Shown here piece after piece: positions 6,319 through 14,738 of a stretch of 18,022 nucleotides of DNA. Below the pieces are notes generated by a model. That model was not told the origin of the DNA. It did no database searches and saw only the letters and a program-made list of their open reading frames with translations. Each line of letters starts with the position of its first letter. The stretch's first letter is position 1. The stretch comes from CBFGWV01 sp965652545 (GTDB taxonomy: Bacteria > Pseudomonadota > Gammaproteobacteria > Competibacterales > Competibacteraceae): contig CBFGWV010000071.1 in the NCBI GenBank assembly GCA_965652545.1, positions 1-18,022 of the forward strand. Direction: 5' to 3'. The position numbers and the translations under genes are program-made.

Positions 6319-7071
6319 TCAGCCGCCGGTCGTGGTGACCACGATGGGCTGGCCGCGGGTGACGATCAGCGTGTGTTCGTACTGGGCCGAGAGATTCCCC
6401 ACCGGACCACGCAAGGTCCAGCCATCGTCCGCCTCATCCACCCAGGTGGCCCGTGTCGACAGGAACGGCTCAATGGTAATCACCATCCCCTCTCGCAGGC
6501 GCCGGCTGTCATGCGGATCGAAATACCCTGGAATCTGCCCCGGCTCCTCATGCAACGCCCGCCCCACCCCGTGGCTGCACAAGTTGCGAATGATGCGAAA
6601 CCCATGCCGGCGCGCCACGGCCGAAACCGCCTTACCGATCCGGTTGATCGGCGCCCCCGCAGTCGCCTGTACAAGCGCACTGTCCAGCGCCTGGCGCGTG
6701 GCGTGGCACAAACGCCGCTTCAACGGACTCACCGGCGGCACCACCGCCGTACCGCCGGTATCGGCGAAATACCCATCCAACTCCGCCGAGACATCCACAT
6801 TCACCACATCGCCCGCGGCGATCCGGCGCGAGCCTGGAATACCGTGGGCCGCCTCCTCGTTCAGACTGATGCACGTCGCCCCGGGGAAGTCATAGGTCAG
6901 CTCCGGCGCCGAGCGCGCCCCCGCCTGCTCCAGCAACGCCCGGCCGATGCCATCGAGCTGCGCCGTCGTCATCCCAGGCTCCAGGCGCGCCAGCATCGTG
7001 TCCAGCACCGTCGCCACCAAGCGGCCGACCCGCTTGAGGCCTTCGATATCGCGTTCGTTTTCGATGGTCAT
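6319..7071 (-). CDS. map: Type I methionine aminopeptidase
   Basis: A 250-aa cytosolic metallopeptidase that removes the initiator methionine from nascent proteins. The pita-bread fold residues are all present: His76 (EEAAHGIP), metal ligands Asp93 (NVDVS), Asp104 (FADTGG), His167 (SHGVGRALHEEP), Glu201 (ITIEPF) and Glu232 (QYEHTL), plus His174. The length fits the family (about 250-265). There is no N-terminal SH3 or zinc-finger extension. The start ATG 7071 has AGGAG 6 nt upstream. The gene stands alone between two repeat-filled gaps and is not near rpsB or glnD, so it may be a second, accessory copy; I cannot check this from the window. Confidence 0.96.
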   Translation of the reverse strand: MTIENERDIEGLKRVGRLVATVLDTMLARLEPGMTTAQLDGIGRALLEQAGARSAPELTYDFPGATCISLNEEAAHGIPGSRRIAAGDVVNVDVSAELDGYFADTGGTAVVPPVSPLKRRLCHATRQALDSALVQATAGAPINRIGKAVSAVARRHGFRIIRNLCSHGVGRALHEEPGQIPGYFDPHDSRRLREGMVITIEPFLSTRATWVDEADDGWTLRGPVGNLSAQYEHTLIVTRGQPIVVTTTGG

Positions 7072-7138
7072 CCTCTGCTCCTATGCTCTGAATACGAAAG
7101 CTTACCCATGCTGAGCGCCAATGAGGCCACCGAACCCA

Positions 7139-7252
7139 GCTCTGCGGTCCGGGTGGATGTGGGTTCGACCGTCGGCAGCATGGATGCTGCCGCCGAGCGT
7201 ACATGGATGTATTCACAGCGCGTCGAACCCACATCCACCCGGACCGCAGGGC
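7139..7252. repeat. Twin-hairpin inverted-repeat element, copy 2
   Basis: A perfect 28-bp inverted repeat (7142-7169 with 7222-7249), extendable to 7139/7252 through one G-T pair, encloses the 52-nt core 7170-7221. Hairpin 1 is 7173-7192 with loop TGGA. Hairpin 2 is TACA/TGTA (7200-7203 with 7208-7211) with loop TGGA. In copy 1 the outer pair of hairpin 2 is C-G and here it is T-A, a compensatory change. GTACATGGATGT (7199-7210) matches 11 of 12 positions of the CsrA SELEX consensus RUACARGGAUGU. The core has the GGA loops on the plus strand, whereas both neighbouring genes are on the minus strand, so any such RNA would be antisense or independently transcribed. Confidence 0.75.
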
Positions 7253-7306
7253 GGGAACCCCGGCACCGCCCCGGTTCCGCGCACCAGGGGCGAGGCGCCC
7301 GCCCCC

Positions 7307-7403
7307 GATAGGGGCTCCCTTGAGCGCGATCGGTTCGAGGAGCCGTTGCAACCGATGGGTTCGATGGCAGATCGGGCAATCGCCCTGAGGGCAGGGCTCC
7401 TAC
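7307..7403. repeat. REP pair (BIME), copy C, diverged
   Basis: The right REP unit, ending in GCTCCTAC at 7396-7403, matches copies A and B closely, and the segment after it matches copy B. The left unit is degraded: ATAGGGGCTCCCTTGAGCGC replaces the intact GTAGGAGC hairpin. The centre is also diverged. Between 7072 and 7465 I see only this, the twin-hairpin element and the map ribosome site; no gene. Confidence 0.7.
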
Positions 7404-7465
7404 GGGTGCCCGTCGACAAGGCGGTGGGATATCAACAGGCGAGGCACCGGGGTGCCCACGTGCTG

Positions 7466-8890
7466 CTACAACCGCACGACCTTGCCCGGGTTCATCAGAT
7501 TGGTCGGATCCAGCGCCAACTTGATCTGCTGCATCACCGACACCGCCTCACTACCGTGCTCAGCCTCCAGAAACCGCAGCTTCCCGTAGCCGATACCGTG
7601 CTCACCTGTGCACGTCCCACCCATCGCCAGCGCACGCTGCACCATGCGATCGTGCGCCGCGTTTGCGCGCGCCACCTCATCGGCATCATCCGGATCGAGC
7701 ACATACACCAGATGGAAATTTCCATCCCCGACATGCCCCACCACCGGCGCCAACAACCCCGATTCGGCAATATCGCGCTTCGTCTCCACGATACACTCGG
7801 CCAACCGCGAAATCGGCACACAGACATCCGTGGGCATACCCTTGGCCCCAGGACGCAAGGCCAAGGCCGCGTAATACGCCTTATGCCGCGCCGTCCACAG
7901 TTTCGAGCGCTCCTCCGGCAACCGCGCCCAGCGGAAATCCGACCCGCCGAAATCCCGCGCAATCGCCCCCACCGCCTCCGCCTGCTCCTCTACGCTGGCC
8001 TCCGTGCCGTGGAACTCCATGAACAACGTCGGCGCCACCGGGTAATCCAAAGCCGAATAGCGATTGCACGCGTCGATCTGCACTTCATCGAGAAACTCGA
8101 TCCGCGCCACAGGGATCTCCGACTGCATCGTCAGAATCACCGCATTGACCGCCGAGACCACATCCGGAAACGCGCACACCGCCGACGATACCGCCTGCGG
8201 AATGCCGTGCAGACGCAGCGTGACCTCCGTGATCACCGCCAGCGTCCCCTCCGAACCCACCAGCAGACGGGTCAGGTCATAGCCGGCCGCCGACTTGCGT
8301 GCCCGCCCGCCGGTACGGATCACCCGGCCATCGGCCAGCACCGCCGTCAGTCCCAGCACGTTGTCCCGCATCGTCCCGTAGCGCACGGCATTGGTCCCCG
8401 ATGCACGGGTGGCGGCCATGCCGCCCAGCGATGCATCCGCGCCCGGATCGATGGGGAAAAACAACCCCGTGTCGCGCAGATGTTCATTGAGCGCCATCCG
8501 CGTGACACCGGCCTGCACCGTGCAATCCAGATCCTCAGCGGACACGCGCAGGATGGCGTTCATCCGGCTCAGATCGATGCACACACCGCCGCGCAGCGCC
8601 GCCGGACCGCCTTCCAACGATGTGCCGGTGCCGAAGGGGATCACCGGCACCCCATGTCGCGCGCAGGCCAGGACGATGGCGCGAACCTCCTCGGTGGACT
8701 CGGCGAAGGCGACCGCATCCGGCGCGATGGCCGGATGGTAGCTCTCATCCCGCCCGTGCAGTTCACACACCGCAGGGGTGGTCGACAAGCGATCGCCCAG
8801 GTGCCCACGCAATTCGCCAAGCAAGGCATCAGGGACATCGGCGCGCGGATACAGCGGTGCGCCGTGCGCAGCTCCGGCATGGGTGGTCAT
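7466..8890 (-). CDS. FAD-linked oxidase, D-lactate dehydrogenase (cytochrome) type
   Basis: A 474-aa flavoprotein of the VAO/PCMH family. The FAD-binding domain shows PFGTGTSLEGG (85-95), DPGADASLGGMAATRASGTN (148-167) with the following AVRYGTMRDNVLGL, and GSEGTLAVITEVTLRL (212-227). The C-terminal half has VGHVGDGNFH (384-393) and GEHGIGYGK (429-437), with His386, His393 and His431 in the places typical for metal and 2-hydroxy-acid binding. The wording is closer to D-lactate dehydrogenase of the LDHD/Dld-II type than to glycolate oxidase GlcD, but other D-2-hydroxy acids remain possible. Electrons would go to cytochrome c or quinone. The start ATG 8890 has AAGGAGG 9 nt upstream; the open frame further upstream overlaps the cyclase gene. 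The cyclase gene ends 49 bp upstream on the same strand, so the two may be cotranscribed. Confidence 0.92.
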   Translation of the reverse strand: MTTHAGAAHGAPLYPRADVPDALLGELRGHLGDRLSTTPAVCELHGRDESYHPAIAPDAVAFAESTEEVRAIVLACARHGVPVIPFGTGTSLEGGPAALRGGVCIDLSRMNAILRVSAEDLDCTVQAGVTRMALNEHLRDTGLFFPIDPGADASLGGMAATRASGTNAVRYGTMRDNVLGLTAVLADGRVIRTGGRARKSAAGYDLTRLLVGSEGTLAVITEVTLRLHGIPQAVSSAVCAFPDVVSAVNAVILTMQSEIPVARIEFLDEVQIDACNRYSALDYPVAPTLFMEFHGTEASVEEQAEAVGAIARDFGGSDFRWARLPEERSKLWTARHKAYYAALALRPGAKGMPTDVCVPISRLAECIVETKRDIAESGLLAPVVGHVGDGNFHLVYVLDPDDADEVARANAAHDRMVQRALAMGGTCTGEHGIGYGKLRFLEAEHGSEAVSVMQQIKLALDPTNLMNPGKVVRL

Positions 8891-8939
8891 CGGGGTGTCC
8901 TCCTTGCAGCGGCAGTCGCGCCTGCCAGTGTAGCCTGCA

Positions 8940-10772
8940 TCAGGCAACTGCACAGACGGCGGGACTGAAGCGATGGAACACCACCTCGCGATCGAAGCCC
9001 TTGGGCCGTACCTGCTCACACCGCGCCGGACAACCCGCCAGGACGGCCGCGGTCGCCGCGTCCGCCAGCATGGCCTCGGACACCACGATTTCGCCGCCCT
9101 CGCTCTCCCCTTGCAGCCGCGCCGCCAGGTTGACCGTCGAGCCGAAGTAGTCCAGGCGGTCGTTCATGGTCACCGCGATGCAGGGCCCGCAATGCAGACC
9201 GATCTTGATGACGATCTGCGTATCCGCATGCCCGGCGTTGAAGCCGGCTACCGCATGCTGGGTCGCCAGTGCGGCGGCGGCGGCCTGCGCGGGGTCGGTG
9301 AATACCGCCATCACCGCATCGCCGATGGTCTTCACCAGCGCCCCATCGTGCTGGCGCACGATGCCCGCGAGCAGGGCAAAATGATCGCGCACGCGGTGGT
9401 AGGCCTCGGCATCGCCGACCCGCTCGTACAAGGCCGTCGAGCCCTTCAAGTCGGTGAACATCAACGCGATGCGGGCAATGCCCACGTCGTCCCCCGGGCG
9501 CAGGGTCTGCTGCGAGAACAGGTCGCGAAACGTCTGCCGGCTGGTCAACCGGTCGGCGGTCAGCGCATCGGCCACCCAATCGCGCGACTCGATCACGAAC
9601 GTCCGCTCGCGGTCGGCCTCGTTGACCAGCTCGATGCGGCCCGGCGCGGCGGGCTCGCCCACGCACACCCGCCGATCGCCATCCAGGCGGAACTCGGGGA
9701 ACCCCCCGCCCGACCAGGCCATGTCCGCCTCGTCGCCCGGCTCCAGCGTGCGCAGACGGTAAGCCCCGGGCGCGAGCTGTGCGGCCAGGCTGCGACGCTG
9801 CCCGGCAGCCACCGTCACATGCACCTTGATATGCGGCGTGCTCATGGGGCCGAACAGACAGTACTCCCCCATCCCCAACGGGCGGATCGCCGGTGCCGGA
9901 CGGAACACCGCCTCCACGTTGCGGCTGAAGTCGCGTTCGTAGTCGATATTGCAGCTGGCGCAGTGCGCGCCGCTGGGCAGGCCGTCCAGACCGGCGACGC
10001 TGGATTTGGCGACACGGCAGCGGGGGCAGAGCAAATCCCAGTGCAAATCGAGCATGCCGCTGCGTACCGCCTGTAGGCACAGATCGATGGCATGCGCCTC
10101 GGCCACCTGCCACTGCCGGGCCAGGGCCAGCGGGCGGATATGCCAGACATCGACATCCTGTGCGCTGTGGATGAGCGTGGCCAGTCGCCGCGCCAAGCCA
10201 TGCCCAAACGGGCTGGCTTCGATCTGCGCCACAGCCGCCTGCAACCGCTCGCCGGCGCCTGCGGGCAGGCGCGGCGGTGGATGATCGAAGGGCTCGCTGC
10301 GTGCGCCAAGCGCGTACGCCCGGGCCGCTTGCGCCAGTGGTGCGAAGCTGCGCTCGGCACCACGGAAGAACGCGCCGCTGCGCAGGATCAGCCAACCCAG
10401 CGCATTGGCCGGCCGGGCGCGGAGATGATAGTGGCCGACACAGCCGTCCTCGTCGTCGGCAAGCTCCAGGCGCGCGCACAGCTCGGCCAACGGGCCGCGG
10501 CTGAACACGCGCAGGTGTTCGAACCAGTGCCCGCTCACCCAGTTGACGGGCTTCTCTTCCCAGGCCAGCGCCACCCGCCCCTGGCGGCCTCGGCCGTGGT
10601 AGGCCACCGAGCCGTCCGCGCGCGGGGTTTCGATGATCTCGTGGCGCGGAAGACCGGCAGCCTCGTTGAAACGTGCGGTATCGGCAAGGCTTTGCCACAT
10701 GGCCGCACGGTCGACGCCGGGGAACGGCCAATGAAACACTCTGGCGCAGACGGAAACGGCAGCTCGACTCAT
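8940..10772 (-). CDS. Class III adenylate/guanylate cyclase with zinc-ribbon-like N-terminal region
   Basis: A 610-aa soluble protein. The C-terminal 180 residues are a class III cyclase domain with all catalytic positions: Asp441 (ALMFTDLKGST) and Asp485 (VKTIGDAVMAVF) for metals, Lys481 and Asp541 (DYFGSTVNLAARL) as the purine-selecting pair typical of adenylate cyclases, and Asn548 and Arg552 for the transition state. Product is therefore probably cAMP. The first 160 residues look like a lipid/ligand-binding (SRPBCC-like) domain, and Cys249/Cys252 with Cys271/Cys274 form a CxxC-CxxC zinc ribbon. This layout resembles DUF5939-containing cyclases, whose input signal I do not know. There is no receiver and no membrane segment. 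It starts 84 bp after the receiver-EAL gene with only a weak ribosome site and no clear terminator between, so readthrough from the signalling operon is plausible. Confidence 0.9.
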   Translation of the reverse strand: MSRAAVSVCARVFHWPFPGVDRAAMWQSLADTARFNEAAGLPRHEIIETPRADGSVAYHGRGRQGRVALAWEEKPVNWVSGHWFEHLRVFSRGPLAELCARLELADDEDGCVGHYHLRARPANALGWLILRSGAFFRGAERSFAPLAQAARAYALGARSEPFDHPPPRLPAGAGERLQAAVAQIEASPFGHGLARRLATLIHSAQDVDVWHIRPLALARQWQVAEAHAIDLCLQAVRSGMLDLHWDLLCPRCRVAKSSVAGLDGLPSGAHCASCNIDYERDFSRNVEAVFRPAPAIRPLGMGEYCLFGPMSTPHIKVHVTVAAGQRRSLAAQLAPGAYRLRTLEPGDEADMAWSGGGFPEFRLDGDRRVCVGEPAAPGRIELVNEADRERTFVIESRDWVADALTADRLTSRQTFRDLFSQQTLRPGDDVGIARIALMFTDLKGSTALYERVGDAEAYHRVRDHFALLAGIVRQHDGALVKTIGDAVMAVFTDPAQAAAAALATQHAVAGFNAGHADTQIVIKIGLHCGPCIAVTMNDRLDYFGSTVNLAARLQGESEGGEIVVSEAMLADAATAAVLAGCPARCEQVRPKGFDREVVFHRFSPAVCAVA

Positions 10773-10856
10773 AGTGTTACCAGGCTCGATACCGGTGGGA
10801 TGTCATTGCAGTGTAGGTGCGCACGCATGCCGCCGACGGATGCGTCGAGCCGTCGA

Positions 10857-12077
10857 TCAGTGCCGGGACATGACCAGGTCCGGATAGCGAACCGTCCACT
10901 CCCTGACCCACCCCTCCAAGGCCTCCGCGCGCATCGGCCGGGCCACGAAATAGCCCTGGGCCACATCGCAGCCGGCGGCGCGGACGAAGTCCCAGTCGGC
11001 CCTGTCTTCCACGCCCTCGGCAACGGTTTTCAAACCCAGTCGCCGCGCCATATCCATGGTGGTTTCGACGATAGCGCGCAGAGCCGGGTCCTGCGATGCG
11101 CCGTGGATGAAGCTCTGGTCCAGTTTGATCTCATCGAACGGTATGTCGCGCAATTGGGCCAGGGAGGAGTGCCCAGTACCGAAGTCGTCGATCGACAGGC
11201 CGGTTTTCCTGAGCCGAAGCCGGGTCAGAATGTCCAAGGGGGCGACCGGGTCCTCCATGAACCGGCTTTCGGTGATCTCCAGCACCAGGCTCTCCAGCGG
11301 CACCCCCGCCTCCTTTGCGGCCTGGGCAACGGCTTCGGGAAACGCCAGGGCATTGAGGTTGGTCATCGAGACATTGACAGCGACCACCAGCCCCAGGCCG
11401 TGGTCGTTCCATCGCCGGATCTGGTACAGCGCATCGCGCAGGACGACGGTCATCAGATCGTCGATGAGCCCGTGCTCCTCGGCCGTGGCGATGAACGCAC
11501 TGGGGTAGACAAGCCCGTCTTGCGGGTGCTCCCAACGGACCAGCGCCTCGACACCGGCGATCGCACCGTTGGCCAGCGTCACCTGCGGCTGATAGCGGTT
11601 GGTCAGTTGCCCATCGGCAATGGCCTGGCGCAGCGCCGCAGCGTCGTACATCTTGCCTTGGCGGGCGTTCCCGAGGCGGCGTTCGGAGACCGCATACAGC
11701 GCCAGCAGTCGTCGGAGCTGGTCGATCGAGAAGGGTTTCTGCACGACACCGAGCACATCGAGCCGATGGGCCCGGGCGAGCTTGCCGACGCTGTGCAACA
11801 CCCGCTCGCTCTCACCGCTGATCAGCACCAGCGCACCCGAATAACCCACACTGACGAGGTTGCGCACCAACTCCACGCCGTCCATACCCGGCATCTGAAG
11901 ATCGCAGAACACCAGATCGACGGGGGTCGCGGCAGTGAATACGGGCAACGCATCTTCGGCGGACGCATAGGCCAGAACGTTCTCGTAGCCGAGGCTGTTC
12001 AACTGGCGGGCCAGCAGCTTGCGTATGAACGCATCGTCGTCGATCACGACAATGGCCGCATCGCTCGCCATGGCCAT
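10857..12077 (-). CDS. Receiver-EAL c-di-GMP phosphodiesterase, RocR-like
   Basis: A 406-aa response regulator. The receiver (about 8-125) has acidic Asp13-Asp15, phosphoacceptor Asp59 (FCDLQMPGMDG) and Lys114 (QKPF). The EAL domain (about 145-395) keeps every residue needed for hydrolysis of c-di-GMP: Glu177 (EALVRW), Asn235 (NVS), Glu267 (EITE), Asp297-Asp298 (DDFG), Lys318 (IKLD), Glu354 (EGVE) and Gln374 (QGYF). As I recall P. aeruginosa RocR numbering, each lies exactly two positions further on, so the two proteins appear nearly collinear. No GGDEF domain is present. Its ATG shares one base with the stop of the upstream hybrid kinase gene (TGATG), with a purine-rich AGGA ahead; an alternative ATG lies two codons in. 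It is the likely output of the phosphorelay in this operon, lowering c-di-GMP when phosphorylated or dephosphorylated. Confidence 0.95.
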   Translation of the reverse strand: MAMASDAAIVVIDDDAFIRKLLARQLNSLGYENVLAYASAEDALPVFTAATPVDLVFCDLQMPGMDGVELVRNLVSVGYSGALVLISGESERVLHSVGKLARAHRLDVLGVVQKPFSIDQLRRLLALYAVSERRLGNARQGKMYDAAALRQAIADGQLTNRYQPQVTLANGAIAGVEALVRWEHPQDGLVYPSAFIATAEEHGLIDDLMTVVLRDALYQIRRWNDHGLGLVVAVNVSMTNLNALAFPEAVAQAAKEAGVPLESLVLEITESRFMEDPVAPLDILTRLRLRKTGLSIDDFGTGHSSLAQLRDIPFDEIKLDQSFIHGASQDPALRAIVETTMDMARRLGLKTVAEGVEDRADWDFVRAAGCDVAQGYFVARPMRAEALEGWVREWTVRYPDLVMSRH

Positions 12078-14737
12078 CAGATCCTCTCCTCGTCATCGAG
12101 CAGGCGGCGGATGTCACGCTCCACGTCATGCATTGCGGCGTCGAAATCCACCACACCGAAGACCGACACCGCATCACCGCCGATACGGCTTGCGCTTTCC
12201 AGTTCGGCGCACAGGTCGCCCATGACCATAGCGCCCACCGACCGGCTGGACGATTTGAGCTTGTGGGTGATGTCGGCCATGCGTCGGGTGTCCCCCGCGG
12301 CGAACGCTTCGCGCAACTGGGCGACATACGCCTTGGCGGCCTCCAGGTAGTCGGCCAGCAACTCGCGCACCAAGGCGGTGTCGTCGCCGACCATGTCCTT
12401 GAGCACCTCGACGTCCATGACCGGCACGTCTATCGCACGAACAGGCGCGCTCTGTGCCGCCACCCCGGCGACGGCGACGCCCGTCGGGAGCCATTTCTCC
12501 AGTACGGCGCGCAGGCGGACGATCTGCACCGGTTTGGTCAAATAGTCGTCCATACCGGCTGCCTTGGCACGACTGGCCTCGCCGCGCAAAGCATGAGCCG
12601 TCAGCGCCAGAATGGGCATGCGACGGCCCTCGCCTTCCTCATGGCGGATGGTTGCGGCCAATGCGTAGCCGTCCATTACCGGCATATGCAAATCACTGAG
12701 CATTAGGGCGTATTCACTCTCGCGCCACAGCTGGAGAGCCTGGGCGCCGTCCCCGGCCACTTCGGCCGCGTAGCCCAGCAACGCCAGTTGCTGGAGGATC
12801 ACCTTCTGGTTTATGGCATCGTCTTCAGCCACCAGGATGAGACGCCCCTGGGATCTCGCCTGCGCAATGCTTGGACGCGTCCCGACCGGCGGTTGCACCG
12901 GCCCGTCACCTCCCTCGATGCCGATCTCGGGCACTTCGCGCCCCGCGGCAACCGCCACTGCGGTGAGGAATGCCCGTCGCCGCAGCGCTGTGCGTCCTAT
13001 GGCAACCACGCCGGGCGCGAGGGCTTTCGGGTAGCGGCCCATGCCACCGTCCAGAATGACGCGCCGTACACCCGCGAGCGCACCGTCAGGAAAGGATGCC
13101 TGGTACTGGTGTTGGAAGCCGGCCTGGATGATCACCGCAGATGTCGTGTCGACAGCCTCGATGCGCGCGGCCTCGCTCTCGTTCGCCGCCGATCGGACCA
13201 GCGCCCCGGCATGCGCCAGATAGGCACACAAGTCCTCCGCGTGCAGGTCCGGATCGGGAACCACGATACAGTCCACGCCCGACAAGTCGGGATACTGTCG
13301 TGGCGATGCCCCATTGATGGGCACCAACGGCAACGTGACGGTAAACGTGGATCCGCTCCCCTCGGCGGTGGTGACCTCGATGCGGCCATCCATCAACTCG
13401 ACCAGGCGCTTGCAGATCGCCAGCCCCAGACCGGTACCGCCGAAACGCCGCGTGGTCGAGACTTCCGCCTGCGAGAAAGACTGGAACAACTGATCGACTT
13501 TGTCGGGATCCATGCCGATGCCGTTGTCTTCCACGCTGAACGCTATATCGAACGCGCCGCCGGCAGGGGTTACGCGGATACCGACCCGGCCGAGCTGTCC
13601 GGCCCGGCCGGCGGAAAATTTGATGGCGTTGCCCATGAGGTTGTAGAGCACCTGCCGCAACCGCAGTTCATCGGCCAGTACCTGCTCGGGCAAACTTGGT
13701 TCGACAAACACCGATAGCGCGACATCGGACCGGGCGGCGACCGGGACCAACGTATCGCACAAGCCCTCGACCAGCTCGGCCAACCGCACTGGTGCGCTCT
13801 CGATATCCAGCTTTCCCGCCTCGATTTTGGAGAAGTCCAGAATGTCGTCGATGATGCCGAGCAACGAGGTGGCCGACTCGCGAACGGTTTTCACCATATC
13901 GATCTGCTGGGCGGACAATGGCGTGTGCGCGAGCACATCCACCATGCCGATCACCCCGTTCATGGGTGTACGTATTTCATGGCTCATCGTCGCCAGGAAA
14001 GCCGACTTGGCGAGGCTGGCCTGCTCGGCCTCGGCCTTGGCCTGCTCAAGCTGCCGGTTGGTCGCCCGCAATTGGGCCGTGCGCTCCTCCACCCGCTGGG
14101 CCAGCAGCCGCCGGTCGGCTTCGATCTCCAGGTTGGCCGCCTGCAACTCGGCGGTGCGCTCGCGCACCTGGGCCTCCAGGCAGTCGTTGAGGTTGCGCAG
14201 TTCGGCCTGCGCCGCGGCCAGCTCGCGCGTCTTGAGCACCGCCGCCTCATAGCTGGAGAGCAGCAGATTGAGAATCTGCAAACGGTCGGAGGTGATGAAG
14301 AAACGCGAGCCGGAGAACAGGATCTCGACGCCCATCTGGGTCTGGCCGTCGTCGCGCAAGTGCCGGTTGGCCATGATGTAGGCGACACGCGACAACAGAT
14401 AACCGGCGTCGAAGGGTTTGACGATGAAGTTGTCCGCCCCGCACTCCAGGCCCTTGACCACGTCCACCGGGTCATTCAGCGAGGTGAGCAGAATCACCGG
14501 AATGTTTCGCAGTGCATCGTCCTGTTTGATGTACCGGCACAGCTCGTAGCCGTTCATCTCGGGCATGACGATATCGCTGATGACCAGCAGAGGGGGCGCC
14601 CGGCGCACCCTCACCAAGGCATCGCGGCCATTGCCGGCGGTTTGGCAACGGTATCCCTGCTGTTCCAAGGTGAAGCGCAAGCGCTCCGATTGGGTGGGGC
14701 TGTCCTCGACCACCAGGATGTAATCGACCGGGTCCAT
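12077..14737 (-). CDS. Cytosolic hybrid histidine kinase, REC-HisKA-HATPase-pseudoREC-REC-HPt
   Basis: An 886-aa soluble phosphorelay kinase. N-terminal receiver (5-125) with Asp55 (VISDIVMPEMNG) and Lys107; a long coiled coil (about 165-245); HisKA with His253 (ATMSHEIRTPMNG); HATPase with Asn370, DNGIG (404-408) and GGTGLGLA (433-440); a receiver-like region (about 485-600) that lacks an aspartate in a phosphoacceptor setting; a second true receiver (632-750) with Asp682 (SDLHMPVMDG) and Lys735; and HPt with His825 (HKLKSSSRSVGA). There is no transmembrane or PAS region, so its input is most likely phosphate arriving at the N-terminal receiver from the CheA-type kinase. The start is ATG 14737, one base after the cheB stop, with GGGGAT upstream; an in-frame TTG at 14749 overlaps cheB. 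HPt to the receiver-EAL protein is the obvious next transfer. Confidence 0.95.
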   Translation of the reverse strand: MDPVDYILVVEDSPTQSERLRFTLEQQGYRCQTAGNGRDALVRVRRAPPLLVISDIVMPEMNGYELCRYIKQDDALRNIPVILLTSLNDPVDVVKGLECGADNFIVKPFDAGYLLSRVAYIMANRHLRDDGQTQMGVEILFSGSRFFITSDRLQILNLLLSSYEAAVLKTRELAAAQAELRNLNDCLEAQVRERTAELQAANLEIEADRRLLAQRVEERTAQLRATNRQLEQAKAEAEQASLAKSAFLATMSHEIRTPMNGVIGMVDVLAHTPLSAQQIDMVKTVRESATSLLGIIDDILDFSKIEAGKLDIESAPVRLAELVEGLCDTLVPVAARSDVALSVFVEPSLPEQVLADELRLRQVLYNLMGNAIKFSAGRAGQLGRVGIRVTPAGGAFDIAFSVEDNGIGMDPDKVDQLFQSFSQAEVSTTRRFGGTGLGLAICKRLVELMDGRIEVTTAEGSGSTFTVTLPLVPINGASPRQYPDLSGVDCIVVPDPDLHAEDLCAYLAHAGALVRSAANESEAARIEAVDTTSAVIIQAGFQHQYQASFPDGALAGVRRVILDGGMGRYPKALAPGVVAIGRTALRRRAFLTAVAVAAGREVPEIGIEGGDGPVQPPVGTRPSIAQARSQGRLILVAEDDAINQKVILQQLALLGYAAEVAGDGAQALQLWRESEYALMLSDLHMPVMDGYALAATIRHEEGEGRRMPILALTAHALRGEASRAKAAGMDDYLTKPVQIVRLRAVLEKWLPTGVAVAGVAAQSAPVRAIDVPVMDVEVLKDMVGDDTALVRELLADYLEAAKAYVAQLREAFAAGDTRRMADITHKLKSSSRSVGAMVMGDLCAELESASRIGGDAVSVFGVVDFDAAMHDVERDIRRLLDDEERI

Positions 14738-14738
14738 T

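Noticed and set aside
7139..7252. Insertion sequence or MITE with 28-bp terminal inverted repeats
   Set aside because: The arms are not conserved between the two copies although the core is, no target-site duplication is visible at the ends, and there is no transposase-like coding.
7443..7456. GGCACC-GGTGCC hairpin after the flavoprotein gene as an intrinsic terminator
   Set aside because: The loop is only two bases unless a pair opens, and no T-run follows on the minus strand.
10773..10856. Terminator between the receiver-EAL and cyclase genes
   Set aside because: Only a 6-bp CGACGG/CCGTCG stem with a 10-nt loop is visible and no T-run follows, so I do not call one.
10092..12350. Long open frame on the plus strand opposite the receiver-EAL and cyclase genes (also 7121-8968, 16250-17980 and 708-1982 minus)
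   Set aside because: The translations have no recognisable domains and are rich in Arg, His and Gln, as expected for antisense frames of GC-rich genes. The opposite strand encodes well-conserved proteins.
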